A DNA stretch of 64,000 bases from Acidovorax sp. Leaf191. Its GTDB lineage: Bacteria > Pseudomonadota > Gammaproteobacteria > Burkholderiales > Burkholderiaceae_C. This document shows, piece by piece, positions 10,490-19,923 of the stretch (within the stretch, counting starts at the first letter, position 1; the number at the start of each line of letters is the position of its first letter). The DNA lies in contig NZ_LMPT01000007.1 in the NCBI RefSeq assembly GCF_001424425.1, positions 20,829 through 84,828 on the forward strand, in the 5' to 3' direction. The translations under genes and the position numbers were made by a program. The notes under the pieces are model-generated. The model worked only from the letters and a program-made list of their open reading frames with translations. It was not told the origin of the DNA and made no database searches.

Positions 10490-11560
10490 TCAGACCGGCA
10501 GGCGTGCATCCAGTGCACTGAAGAATTCCCGATCGATGTGCAGTTGCAGCGGCACCGCCAGCGCGTCGGGGTGGCGCGGCCAGAGTTTGACGGCGTCTTT
10601 TTCAGTGCAAATGAGCAGGTACCGCTTGTCCTGTAAGCGCTGCCAGCTATCAAAATCATAGTGATCGGGCAGTGCCTCGGCATGCGCCAGCGCCAGCCCT
10701 TGCGCTTGCAGCATGGCAAAGAAGTCGCCCGGGCGCGCCACCGCGGCGACCGCGTGCAGGGGCTGGCCCCGCAGGTCCGGCAAAGGCACCCGGCTGCCAT
10801 CGGCGCGCAGCGCGTAGTCGGCCAGGCGGCGGTCCAGGCGAAAGCCGGGCGCGTCGCTGCGGGGAGGCGCATGGCCGGCGTACAGCACCATGTCCACCGC
10901 CCGGGGCCACGGCTCGCGCAAAGGGCCCGCGGGCAGCAGGAAGCCGTTGCCGATGCCCTGGTCGTTGAAGATGCAGATCTCCACATCGCGGCGCAGCGCC
11001 AGGTGCTGCAGGCCGTCATCGCAGATGATCACCTGGGTCTCGGGGTAAGCCGCCAGCAGGGCGTGCGCCGCCTCAGTGCGTTGCCGCGCCACGAAGATCG
11101 GCACGGGGGCGTGGGCGTTGGCCGCCAGATGGCGCGCGATGAGCGCAGGCTCGTCGCCGACGTCGGCGGCCAGGCTGTCGCCACGCACCTCGCGGCAATC
11201 GGTGGTGCGCCGGCCATAGCCGCGCGAGATGATCCCTGTGCGCAACCCCCGCGACTGCAGGTGCCGGGCCAGATCGATCACCACGGGGGTCTTGCCGGCA
11301 CCGCCAGCAATCACGTTGCCCACCACGATCACGGGCCGGCCCGGATGGCTGGAGGCGAGCACCCCGGCCTTGTACAGCCAGCGCCGCAGCGACACCAAGG
11401 CCAGGTACACCATCGACACGGGCCACAGCGCCCAGGCCACGGGGCCGCGTGACTGCCAGGCTTTCTGCAGGCCTTGCGCGGCAGGAACGGGCTGTGCGCG
11501 GGGTGATGAGGAAGTGAGAGAAGAGGGGGCGGGCGCTGGTTGCCCGGGCGGCCGGCTCAT
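10490..11560 (-). CDS. lpxK: Tetraacyldisaccharide 4'-kinase
   Basis: Phosphorylates the 4' position of the lipid A precursor on the inner membrane. It has the family Walker [14 protein letters not shown] around residue 90, preceded by a hydrophobic membrane anchor ([16 protein letters not shown]), and the [11 protein letters not shown] motif near the C-terminus. 356 residues, about 25 longer at the N-terminus than E. coli LpxK. A copy of the dispersed repeat lies inside the gene at 10612-10661 and codes for the stretch [16 protein letters not shown] just before CTEKD. The frame is intact. Confidence 0.95.
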   Translation of the reverse strand: MSRPPGQPAPAPSSLTSSSPRAQPVPAAQGLQKAWQSRGPVAWALWPVSMVYLALVSLRRWLYKAGVLASSHPGRPVIVVGNVIAGGAGKTPVVIDLARHLQSRGLRTGIISRGYGRRTTDCREVRGDSLAADVGDEPALIARHLAANAHAPVPIFVARQRTEAAHALLAAYPETQVIICDDGLQHLALRRDVEICIFNDQGIGNGFLLPAGPLREPWPRAVDMVLYAGHAPPRSDAPGFRLDRRLADYALRADGSRVPLPDLRGQPLHAVAAVARPGDFFAMLQAQGLALAHAEALPDHYDFDSWQRLQDKRYLLICTEKDAVKLWPRHPDALAVPLQLHIDREFFSALDARLPV

Positions 11561-11738
11561 GGTGTGCTGTCGGCCGCGTTGCGGCGGGGCAAGGCCTGGG
11601 CCCTGGCGTTCCGGCTTGTGGCGCCTAGGGTTGCATGGGGGGCGCTGCGGTGCACTGGGTGGGGGGCCTTCAGCCCATGGCGCTCAGGCGAGCCCGCAGC
11701 CAGATCGAGAACCGTTGGCACCCAGCCCGCCATGCGGG

Positions 11739-12173
11739 TCAGCGGCTGGCCGCGCGCCCCGCTGCGGAGGACTGCGTGGCAAACGTGATCTGCGTCAGCC
11801 CGACGCGGCGGGCCGCTTCCATCACGGACACCACGGACTGGTGCGGCGCCATCGCGTCCGCACTGATGATCACGACGCTGCCCTGGCCGGCGGTGGCCGC
11901 GGTGCGCAGGGCTTGCGCAATGGCGTCCACGCTCTTGCCTTCGACGCCGGTCTTGTTGACGGCATAGCGCCCGTCCGACGCCACGGACACGATGACTTCC
12001 TTGGGGTGGTCGCGCTGCTGCTCGGCGTCGGCCACCGGCAGCGTGAGCTGCAGCTCGGTGAACTTGCTGTAGGTGGTGGTCAGCATCAGGAAGATGAGAA
12101 CCACCAGCAGCACGTCGATGAACGGGATCAGGTTGATCTCGGGCTCTTCCTTGGTGCGGGGGCGAAAGTTCAT
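11739..12173 (-). CDS. exbD: ExbD/TolR family biopolymer transport protein
   Basis: Energy-coupling partner of ExbB that uses the proton gradient to drive TonB-type outer-membrane transport. 144 residues with a short cytosolic N-terminus (NFRPRTKEEPEINLIPFIDV), one membrane helix containing the functional Asp (PFIDVLLVVLIFLMLTTTY), and a periplasmic domain. It lies downstream of exbB on the same strand but 171 bp away, more than usual. No tonB is next to it. It could energise the TonB-dependent receptor found in this window. Confidence 0.93.
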   Translation of the reverse strand: MNFRPRTKEEPEINLIPFIDVLLVVLIFLMLTTTYSKFTELQLTLPVADAEQQRDHPKEVIVSVASDGRYAVNKTGVEGKSVDAIAQALRTAATAGQGSVVIISADAMAPHQSVVSVMEAARRVGLTQITFATQSSAAGRAASR

Positions 12174-12344
12174 GTCAACGATCCAATCTGCTGCACGCCG
12201 TGACAGCGGGCTTTGGAAACCGGCGCGGCCCTTGCGAGCGGCCGCCGTTCAATGGCCGCCCCGCTGCACCGGCGGCATCCATTGGCCCCTGGTGCTCAGC
12301 GCTGAACAACGGGGGAATGGAACGATGGCGTCTCAAGGGGGAGT

Positions 12345-12989
12345 TCACTTCTTGCGCAGGCGCAGGATGTGGCGCACGAACTGCTCGGAGGCCAGCTCCA
12401 GCGTGAGCAGATAAGCATCGACGCGGGCGCGGAAGTAGCGCCAGAAGATCAGTGCCGGGATGGCCACGATCAGGCCGAACGCCGTGTTGTACAGCGCAAT
12501 CGAGATGCCGTGCGCCAACTGGGCAGGGTTGCCGCCGCCCATCGCCTGGCCGACACCGCCTCCACCAGACTGCGAGCCGAAGATCTCGATCATGCCGATC
12601 ACCGTGCCCAGCAGGCCGAGCAAAGGCGCGGCAGAGGCGATGGTGGCCAGGGCTGCCAGGTACTTTTCCAGCCGGTGCGCCACGGCGCGGCCCGTGCCTT
12701 CCATGGCGGCGCGCAGGTCGGTTTCGCTGCACTGGGGGTTGCTGTTGATGGTGCGCAGGCCGCTGGCCAGCACCTCGCCCAGCGCGGAGTTCTGCGCCAG
12801 CTGGTTCACCACGTCGGGCGTGGGAATGGCCTTGGAGGACACCGTGATCGCTTCATCCAGCAGCTTGGGCGGGGCGACGCGGGCGGTTTTCAGGGCCAGG
12901 AAACGTTCGAAAATCAGCGCCAGTCCCAGGACGGAACACGCAATCAGGGGCCAGATCGGCCAGCCTGCGGCTTGTATGATGGACAGCAA
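12345..12989 (-). CDS. exbB: ExbB/TolQ/MotA family proton channel protein
   Basis: Inner-membrane channel subunit that works with ExbD. 214 residues with three hydrophobic helices: about 9-30 (AGWPIWPLIACSVLGLALIF), 107-130 (LATIASAAPLLGLLGTVIGMIEIF) and 150-180 (GISIALYNTAFGLIVAIPALIFWRYF). The PLLGLLGTVIGM motif is characteristic. It is transcribed away from xseA, with a 362-bp divergent region between them. Confidence 0.94.
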   Translation of the reverse strand: MLSIIQAAGWPIWPLIACSVLGLALIFERFLALKTARVAPPKLLDEAITVSSKAIPTPDVVNQLAQNSALGEVLASGLRTINSNPQCSETDLRAAMEGTGRAVAHRLEKYLAALATIASAAPLLGLLGTVIGMIEIFGSQSGGGGVGQAMGGGNPAQLAHGISIALYNTAFGLIVAIPALIFWRYFRARVDAYLLTLELASEQFVRHILRLRKK

Positions 12990-13351
12990 ATCTCTCTCCG
13001 CGCAGATGAAGCAATCGGCGATTATGGCCCAGCTTCCCGCCCCCTCCGGCGCCAGTTTGCGTCACAAACAGTTACCTTGCTGCCCGCCCACCACGGCCTG
13101 CCGCTCACCCACAAAAACTGTGGATAACTTTGTGGGAAACCCGTCCCCGGCAGCCCGCAAAGTGGCGTCGCTGCGTGATTGCAACAGATTGATGAAAAAT
13201 TGTGCAGTGAAAAATCCTTATAAATCAACAGCTTGCACGTGCAACCGTGCTATGCGGCCATTTTGCGCAGGCTTGGCCGGCGTTACGGTCGCTCCCTCCG
13301 TTCTGTGGAGTACTTCCCCGGTGACAACGCCGCCAAACCCCGCTGTGGCCG
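12990..13351. promoter_or_regulatory. Divergent exbB/xseA promoter region
   Basis: No gene supported. The stretch is less GC-rich than its flanks around 13100-13230 (for example aaaaattgtgcagtgaaaaatccttataaatc) and should hold both promoters. It contains a perfect DnaA box (13119-13127). I cannot fix -35/-10 elements with confidence. Confidence 0.5.
13119..13127. promoter_or_regulatory. Perfect DnaA-box-like 9-mer
   Basis: TGTGGATAA, the exact reverse complement of the consensus TTATCCACA, followed 2 bp later by the partial TTTGTGGGA. A single perfect box can occur by chance but is rare in GC-rich DNA. It could be a DnaA regulatory or titration site; oriC is not suggested because dnaA/dnaN are absent. 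Confidence 0.4.
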
Positions 13352-14680
13352 ATGCTTGAGCGTCCAGGCCTCGCTGCGACGCCGCGCGTCTGGGAAGTTG
13401 GCGCGCTGTGCCGCGCCATTGCTGATGCGCTGGAGGCAAGGTTCAATCCTGTCGCGGTCCGCGGCGAGATCACGGGCTTCTCGCGCGCATCCAGCGGTCA
13501 TTGCTACTTCTCGGTCAAGGACGCGAACGGTCAGTTGCGCTGCGCAATGTTCCGGCGTGCCGCCAGCCTGCTTGACTTTTCGCCGCGCGATGGTGAATTG
13601 GTCGAGCTGCGCGGGCGCATCGGCGTGTACGAGGCCCGGGGCGACCTGCAGTTCATTGTCGAAAGCATGCAGCGTGCAGGGCAGGGCGCCCTGTTCGAGC
13701 AGTTCCTGCGCCTGAAGGCACAGCTGGAGGCCGAGGGCCTGTTCGACGCCGCCCGCAAGCGCCCGCTGCCCCTGATGCCGCGCGGCATCGGGCTGGTCAC
13801 GTCGCTCGGCGCAGCGGCGCTGCACGACGTGGTCACCGCACTGCGCCGCCGCGTGCCGCACATCCCGGTGGTGCTGGTCCCGGCCCAGGTGCAGGGCGGT
13901 GCAGCGCCTGCATCGCTGGTGGCGGCGCTATCAAAACTGTATCGGCTCGCGCAGGCGGGGCAAGCGCCAGGGGCCGATCACGGCACCACGCCGCCCATCG
14001 ATACGATCTTGCTGGTGCGCGGTGGGGGCGCCATGGAAGACCTGTGGTCGTTCAACGACGAGCAACTGGCGCGCACCATCGTCCAGAGCCCGGTGCCACT
14101 CGTCTGCGGCGTGGGCCACGAAACCGACTTCACCATCGCCGACTTCTGCGCGGACCTGCGCGCGCCGACACCCACGGCGGCCGCCGAACTCGTCTCCCAG
14201 CCGCGCGCCGTGTGGCTGGGGGCGCTGGACCTGATGGCCGAGCGCCTGGAAGACAGCCTGCAGCGCCAACTGGACAGCCGGCACCAGCGGCTGGACCAGG
14301 CCGCGGGCCGCCTGGGGCGCCCTTCGGGCCTCGTCGCACGCCAGCAACTGCAACTGGCGCGTCTGTCGCAGCACATGCGCCACGGAATGCTCCTGAAATT
14401 GCAGCGGCTGGCGCAGACCCAGCAGGCGCTACAGGCCGATCTGCCTGTCAAGATGCAGCGCCGCATCGGCCAGCAGGCAGAGCGGCTGGACCGCGCAGCC
14501 CTGCGGCTGCAATTGCTCGACCCGCGGCTGGTGCTGCAGCGCGGCTACGCATTGCTGACGGACGCCCAGGGCCACGCCGTGACCAGCGTGCGGCAGGCCC
14601 AGCCCGGCGATGCGTTGCGCGCCACGCTGGCCGATGGAGCGGTGGATGTGACCGTGGCCGCCCAGCCCCGCCTGCTGTAG
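13352..14680 (+). CDS. xseA: Exodeoxyribonuclease VII large subunit
   Basis: Catalytic subunit of the single-strand-specific exonuclease VII. The N-terminal OB-fold (ITGFSRASSGHCYFSVKDANGQLRCAMF, about residues 38-66) and the catalytic-domain markers PRGIGLVTS, VRGGGAMEDLWSFNDE and GVGHETDFTIADFCADLRAPTPTAAAEL are all present. A long coiled-coil follows and the C-terminus reads LQRGYALLTDAQG. 442 residues. A degenerate copy of the dispersed repeat is embedded in frame at about 13927-13980, coding for ALSKLYRLAQAGQAPGAD. The start is close to the annotated family length; xseB is not adjacent. Confidence 0.95.
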   Translation: MLERPGLAATPRVWEVGALCRAIADALEARFNPVAVRGEITGFSRASSGHCYFSVKDANGQLRCAMFRRAASLLDFSPRDGELVELRGRIGVYEARGDLQFIVESMQRAGQGALFEQFLRLKAQLEAEGLFDAARKRPLPLMPRGIGLVTSLGAAALHDVVTALRRRVPHIPVVLVPAQVQGGAAPASLVAALSKLYRLAQAGQAPGADHGTTPPIDTILLVRGGGAMEDLWSFNDEQLARTIVQSPVPLVCGVGHETDFTIADFCADLRAPTPTAAAELVSQPRAVWLGALDLMAERLEDSLQRQLDSRHQRLDQAAGRLGRPSGLVARQQLQLARLSQHMRHGMLLKLQRLAQTQQALQADLPVKMQRRIGQQAERLDRAALRLQLLDPRLVLQRGYALLTDAQGHAVTSVRQAQPGDALRATLADGAVDVTVAAQPRLL

Positions 14681-14925
14681 GCCCGTGGGTGGGTGCCCGG
14701 CCCGCGGCACAGGGCGCGTGATGGCGCAGTGAGGGCAGCAGGTTCGGTCGCCGCTGTAGGACGTGCGCGCCATCTGAAGCTTTTTGGGGGCGGGGCCGGG
14801 CAGGAGCCTGCACAGGTCATCCGATGTTCCTACAATGCCCCTTTCGCGCTGTGTCCGACTGCATTGCCGAGGTGAGCGCTGCAGGTGGCATGCATCCCAG
14901 AATTTCAAACCACGAGGAAAACACC

Positions 14926-15507
14926 ATGGAACATACCCTTCCCCCGCTGCCCTATGCCATCGACGCCCTGGCACCGCACTACAGCCAGGAAACGCTGGAG
15001 TACCACCACGGCAAGCACCACAACGCCTATGTGGTGAACCTCAACAACCTGCAAAAGGGCACCGAGTTCGAAAACCTGACGCTCGAAGAGATCGTCAAGA
15101 AGTCCAGCGGCGGCATCTACAACAACGCTGCGCAAATCTGGAACCACACCTTCTTCTGGAACTGCATGGCCCCCCAAGGCGGCGGCGAGCCATCGGGCGC
15201 GCTGGCAGCAGCCATCAACGCCAAGTGGGGCAGCTACGCTGCATTCAAGGAAGCCTTCGTCAAGAGCGCCGTGGGCAACTTCGGTTCGGGCTGGACCTGG
15301 CTCGTGAAGAAGGCCGACGGCAGCGTCGACATCGTCAACACCGGTGCCGCTGGCACGCCCCTGACCACCGCCGACAAGGCACTGCTGACGGTCGACGTGT
15401 GGGAACACGCGTACTACATCGACTACCGCAACCTGCGTCCCAAGTTCGTCGAGACCTTCCTCGACAAGCTGGTCAACTGGAAGTTCGCGGAAGCCAACTT
15501 CGCCTGA
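14926..15507 (+). CDS. sodB: Superoxide dismutase, iron type
   Basis: Cytosolic enzyme converting superoxide to oxygen and hydrogen peroxide. 193 residues from [20 protein letters not shown], preceded by a GAGGAAA ribosome binding site 9 bp upstream. Metal-ligand segments are visible: [16 protein letters not shown] and [13 protein letters not shown]. The FGSGWTWL motif and length indicate the Fe form rather than Mn, though metal choice is not proven by sequence. An open extension upstream to 14824 is not supported. A bidirectional terminator follows. Confidence 0.96.
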   Translation: MEHTLPPLPYAIDALAPHYSQETLEYHHGKHHNAYVVNLNNLQKGTEFENLTLEEIVKKSSGGIYNNAAQIWNHTFFWNCMAPQGGGEPSGALAAAINAKWGSYAAFKEAFVKSAVGNFGSGWTWLVKKADGSVDIVNTGAAGTPLTTADKALLTVDVWEHAYYIDYRNLRPKFVETFLDKLVNWKFAEANFA

Positions 15508-15553
15508 TCCGTCGCGATCAGGCCATCCCGCTGCATCGCGCGGCGGGGCCCAC

Positions 15554-15582
15554 AAAAAAAGCGGCCCCGGGGCCGCTTTTTT
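15554..15582. terminator. Bidirectional terminator between sodB and the DUF192 gene
   Basis: GC stem gcggcccc / ggggccgc flanked by A-run on the left and T-run on the right, so it can stop transcription from both convergent genes. Confidence 0.9.
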
Positions 15583-15604
15583 CATGGTGCGCGGGCCGCT
15601 CGCG

Positions 15605-16093
15605 TCACTGGCGGCGAAACGGGGCCCCGTTGAGCTTGGCACCGGCCTTGATGCCCTTCTGGGCGAACCAGCCCTGGTTCATCTCGAGGACATAGCGCAC
15701 CGGCTTGGCCGAGCAGTGCGAGTCCAGCGTCTGCGGCTTCATGTCCGCCAGGTTCACCACCGTGCCGTCGTCGGCCACGAAGGCGGCCGTCAGTGGCAGC
15801 AGGGTGTTCTTCATCCAGAAGCACTGCTGCGCGGGCTGCTCGAAGACGAACAGCATGCCCTCGTGCTGGGGCATCTCCTTGCGGTGCATGAGCCCGGTCT
15901 GGCGCTGCTCCGGCGTAGCCGCCACCTGGGCATCGATGCGGTGCATGCCCGACGTCAGCTCCACACGCTGCAGGTTGAGCTGCGGGCCCTCCTGGGCCGT
16001 GGCCGCAGTGCTCACCAGGCCCAGGGCCAGCAACAGGGTGGCCGCCAGCGTGGGGTGTGCAGCGGCGGCGATTGCAAACAGCGGTGTCTTCAT
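15605..16093 (-). CDS. Secreted DUF192 family protein
   Basis: 162 residues from MKTPLFAIAAAAHP, with a signal peptide ending near TAATAQ. The mature part has the DUF192 hallmarks: VAATPEQRQTGLMHRKEMP, MLFVF, CFWMKNTLLPL, and VLEMNQGWFAQKGIKAGAKL. The domain is a small beta-rich periplasmic module of unknown function. The open frame extends further upstream, but that part is not signal-like. It converges on sodB at a shared terminator. Confidence 0.9.
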   Translation of the reverse strand: MKTPLFAIAAAAHPTLAATLLLALGLVSTAATAQEGPQLNLQRVELTSGMHRIDAQVAATPEQRQTGLMHRKEMPQHEGMLFVFEQPAQQCFWMKNTLLPLTAAFVADDGTVVNLADMKPQTLDSHCSAKPVRYVLEMNQGWFAQKGIKAGAKLNGAPFRRQ

Positions 16094-16309
16094 GGGAGAT
16101 GCTTTCGGTTCAACAGGACTGGACGGCGAGAGTATGGGGCAGGGGTTGCGTGCAGTGGCGCTGCACGGGCTGAATAAAGCAGGCCGCTGGAGCCAGCGCG
16201 CCTGCCTGACGATGGAGGCGCCCGGGCCGCAAAAATTCCACGGCAGGGCGCGCATGCTGGCAAAACGCTGGGCGTGCCGCAAGCCCGCCGTGCGGCCCAC
16301 CAAGCAAAA

Positions 16310-16328
16310 CGCCCGCAAATGCGGGCGA
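16310..16328 (-). terminator. Terminator of the Ala/Lys-rich small protein gene
   Basis: 8-bp stem cgcccgca / tgcgggcg with a 3-nt loop; on the minus strand it is followed by GTTTT. It lies about 45 bp after the stop at 16374. Confidence 0.65.
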
Positions 16329-16373
16329 TTTCGAGGTGGTGTTCAGGGCCGGAGAGGACCCTGAAGGCCCAGA

Positions 16374-16589
16374 TCAGGCTGCCTTATGGGCGGTTTTCTT
16401 CTTGGCGACCTTCTTGCCGGTCTTCTTCTTGGCCGTGTGGGCGGCCTTGGTCTTCGCTACGGGGGCCGGTGCTGCAGCTGCGGGTGCGGCGACGGGGGCA
16501 GGAGCGGGGGCTGGAGCCGTTGCGGGTGCCTGTGCAAAAGCACCTGCAGCGAACAGGCCAGCCACCAGGACAGCGAGGAGTTTTTTCAT
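16374..16589 (-). CDS. Small secreted Ala/Pro/Lys-rich protein
   Basis: 71 residues from MKKLLAVLVAGLFAAGAFAQ, a clean signal peptide cleaved after AFA. The mature 52 residues are only Ala, Pro, Val, then Lys/Thr/His (KKKTGKKVAKKKTAHKAA), so it is basic and disordered. I do not know its function. The tail resembles the extensions of PepA and the TfoX-like protein in this window, but here it would be exported. It is divergent from icd. Confidence 0.72.
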   Translation of the reverse strand: MKKLLAVLVAGLFAAGAFAQAPATAPAPAPAPVAAPAAAAPAPVAKTKAAHTAKKKTGKKVAKKKTAHKAA

Positions 16590-16790
16590 ATATGCCGTTT
16601 CCAGTGTTGTTGAACGAAGGGTTGAGGGCCATGCGCAAAAATCGCACAGCTCCACTCGCAACGATAGCAGTGGCGGGCGCGTTGACAGGGTCTTTTGCGA
16701 TTTTTTTTGTCATTAGAATTGTTCGGTTCTGAATGCCGGCAAGGCATCACCTGCTGATTCCTGTCAGCTTCCACTGGAGACCACCGTTTC

Positions 16791-18050
<1,260 letters not shown>

Positions 18051-18463
18051 ACGCATGGGCATCGAGATCGCCGGTGCTCGCGAGCCAATGCTTTCTACCT
18101 GAAGCCCGGCGCACATAGCTTCTGGAGCGACCCCGGCGTTCTGGGTGCCTGTCCTGCTGCCGCGGCTGTGCGGTCTGGTGGAGGACGTACTTTTCATCCA
18201 CGTCGACAACTAAAGGCGCGAGTTCAGCTCGTGACCGCGCTGCAGCCGGGTGGTGGAGATGCCAGGTGCATAGGGTTCGGGCTCAGCTCCAAGCCACCCT
18301 TGGACTGTGTGCACTTGCTCGCAGCCTCAGGTAAGGCCAGATCGCTCTACGTCAACCGCAGAGCTGTAAGTGAGAGTTATTTGTGTTTAGTCGGCGTAAT
18401 TCGTCTTGACCAAATGTCGCAGAAATTCACCTAATGCCTACTCAACTTTTAGGAGGAGTCTGC
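18051..18463. other. Left non-coding part of the icd element
   Basis: About 410 bp with no supported gene. Short open frames exist but have no ribosome binding site or recognisable domain. Base composition is less GC-rich than icd towards the right end. No integrase fragment was recognised on either strand. Confidence 0.5.
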
Positions 18464-19363
18464 GTGAATATCCTTAGTTCTTTCGCCCGTCGCTCGTTGT
18501 TGAAGGGTGTTGCCGCTGCCGTATCGGCCCTCGCGCTGGCCAGCCCGCTACACGCCCAAATTATTCCCAAGAAGATTGCCGTCTACACCGACTCCATCGG
18601 AGATGGCGGCAACGTTGGCCGCAACGCCACTACCGCAAACATCCCGAGAGGTTCGGTGGTGTCGCAATACGTTAGCTACCCAGGCTACAGCAACAGCCCG
18701 AGCGACTACAACCTTGCGCTTCGCATCCATCAGGGCGCCGGTTCGTCGGACTATGACGCACAGCAGTTCGGCGCCAGCACGCTTTGGGGCATGATGAACG
18801 GCGTGCGCCCGGACCTCTCCACTGACCCTGCCGGCACTCTGTATCCCTTCGGCGGCCTGACGCTGGTGCAGCACGCGGCAGCCATCCAAGCTGATACCGT
18901 CATCATCCACTTGGGTGGCAACGATGGTGTGAACGAGGGCATCCCCGAAAACAGCGCCTACGACTCCGAAGACAAGACCGGCCAGCGCATCGCCGCCCTG
19001 GGCCTAGCCCTGGCGGCCGAAGGTCGCCGACTGGTTGTGATCGAGGCGCCGTACGTAGTGCCAGAAGACGCAATCGCTGCGTTTCTGACCCCTTCCCCAC
19101 CGCTTGCGAGCGTCGCACAAGTGCAGGCTAAGTACAACCAATTGACGACCCACTTCACAGGTGTGAACCGTGGCATCACGAACGGGGTGAATGCTGTCAA
19201 CGCCGTGTACCCAGGCTACGCCGCCCGCGTCAACTACTGGTCCAACGGCGCCGTGCCAATGAGCCCCGGTGCAACCCACGAGGGTCTGCACCCAACGCTG
19301 GGCACCCACAACGCCATCGCCAATGCGGTGGCCATCCAAGTGAAGGCCTGGCGCGGCTGGTAA
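18464..19363 (+). CDS. Secreted SGNH/GDSL-hydrolase-like protein
   Basis: 299 residues, GTG start chosen because a strong AGGAGGAG site lies 6 bp before it. The N-terminus FARRSLLKGVAAAVSALALA with ASPLHA fits a twin-arginine signal peptide. SGNH blocks are visible: YTDSIGDGG near the mature N-terminus (nucleophile Ser), HLGGNDGVNEG (Gly-x-Asn-Asp) and THEGLHPT near the C-terminus (catalytic His). The acidic residue usually two positions before this His is Glu-like rather than the common Asp. Likely an esterase or deacetylase acting on extracytoplasmic glycans. It lies alone between the icd repeats. Confidence 0.75.
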   Translation: MNILSSFARRSLLKGVAAAVSALALASPLHAQIIPKKIAVYTDSIGDGGNVGRNATTANIPRGSVVSQYVSYPGYSNSPSDYNLALRIHQGAGSSDYDAQQFGASTLWGMMNGVRPDLSTDPAGTLYPFGGLTLVQHAAAIQADTVIIHLGGNDGVNEGIPENSAYDSEDKTGQRIAALGLALAAEGRRLVVIEAPYVVPEDAIAAFLTPSPPLASVAQVQAKYNQLTTHFTGVNRGITNGVNAVNAVYPGYAARVNYWSNGAVPMSPGATHEGLHPTLGTHNAIANAVAIQVKAWRGW

Positions 19364-19583
19364 TCAATGAGGGCCTCGGCCCTCGCTCAGAGAACCATGG
19401 ATCAGCTTCCTCGCGGGGCTGGTCTGTGAGGGCTGCTTGATGGCCCGCTGAAGCAGGCGATAAAACACCCACCCGCGAGAGCTCGTTCCACCGCGTTCCG
19501 CCGCCCCTGTTCCAGAATCTGTTCCATCGAACACCTGCAAGCACGTCAGCACCAAGCTGGGCATAAATTGCAAGACGATACTG

Positions 19584-19604
19584 AGGTCATGATCGACCAC
19601 ATGT
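19584..19604 (+). repeat. Right 21-bp direct repeat (att candidate)
   Basis: Identical over 21 bp to the end of icd at 18028-18048, and followed by TAA in the same phase. The bases before it do not match icd, so the homology is limited to this core. Confidence 0.8.
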
Positions 19605-19643
19605 AAGCTGCCCTGCGCCTTGTGCAGGTGCCACGCACCGATG

Positions 19644-19680
19644 AGCCCCTGTTGCCGTTGCCGGCCACAGGGGCTTTTTT
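19644..19680 (+). terminator. Rho-independent terminator, probably the original icd terminator
   Basis: Stem agcccctgt / acaggggct with a 14-nt loop, followed by six T. It lies 40 bp after the right repeat, where a terminator for an uninterrupted icd would be expected. Confidence 0.8.
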
Positions 19681-19923
19681 CGGGTGGGCGCAAGCCAGGC
19701 AATCCCTGCCCCGTGACACGCTGGCATGGACATTTGCGGGTTGGCATTTCTGCGGCATGCTTCTAAGATGATTTCGACCTGCCGCTTCGGCAGGGGCACG
19801 GCCTGCGCATGCACCCCGGCAGGCCGTGCACACAACGAACATTTCGACGGCCGTTCATGGCTGCCAGCGCACCTGCTGGCACGACCTGCCTGCAAATGAC
19901 GGACCGATCGCCCGGAGGGCTCA

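Larger units (their letters stand above)
19364..19923. other. Intergenic: element right end, att repeat and icd-type terminator
   Basis: No gene supported. It contains a short hairpin after the SGNH gene (about 19368-19383), the right 21-bp repeat, the strong terminator at 19644-19680, and the upstream region of the sensor kinase gene. Confidence 0.6.

Noticed and set aside
18168..18434. An 88-codon frame in the icd element as a gene or integrase fragment
   Set aside because: No domain, no start-site signal, and no resemblance to tyrosine recombinases. The opposite strand was also checked by eye.
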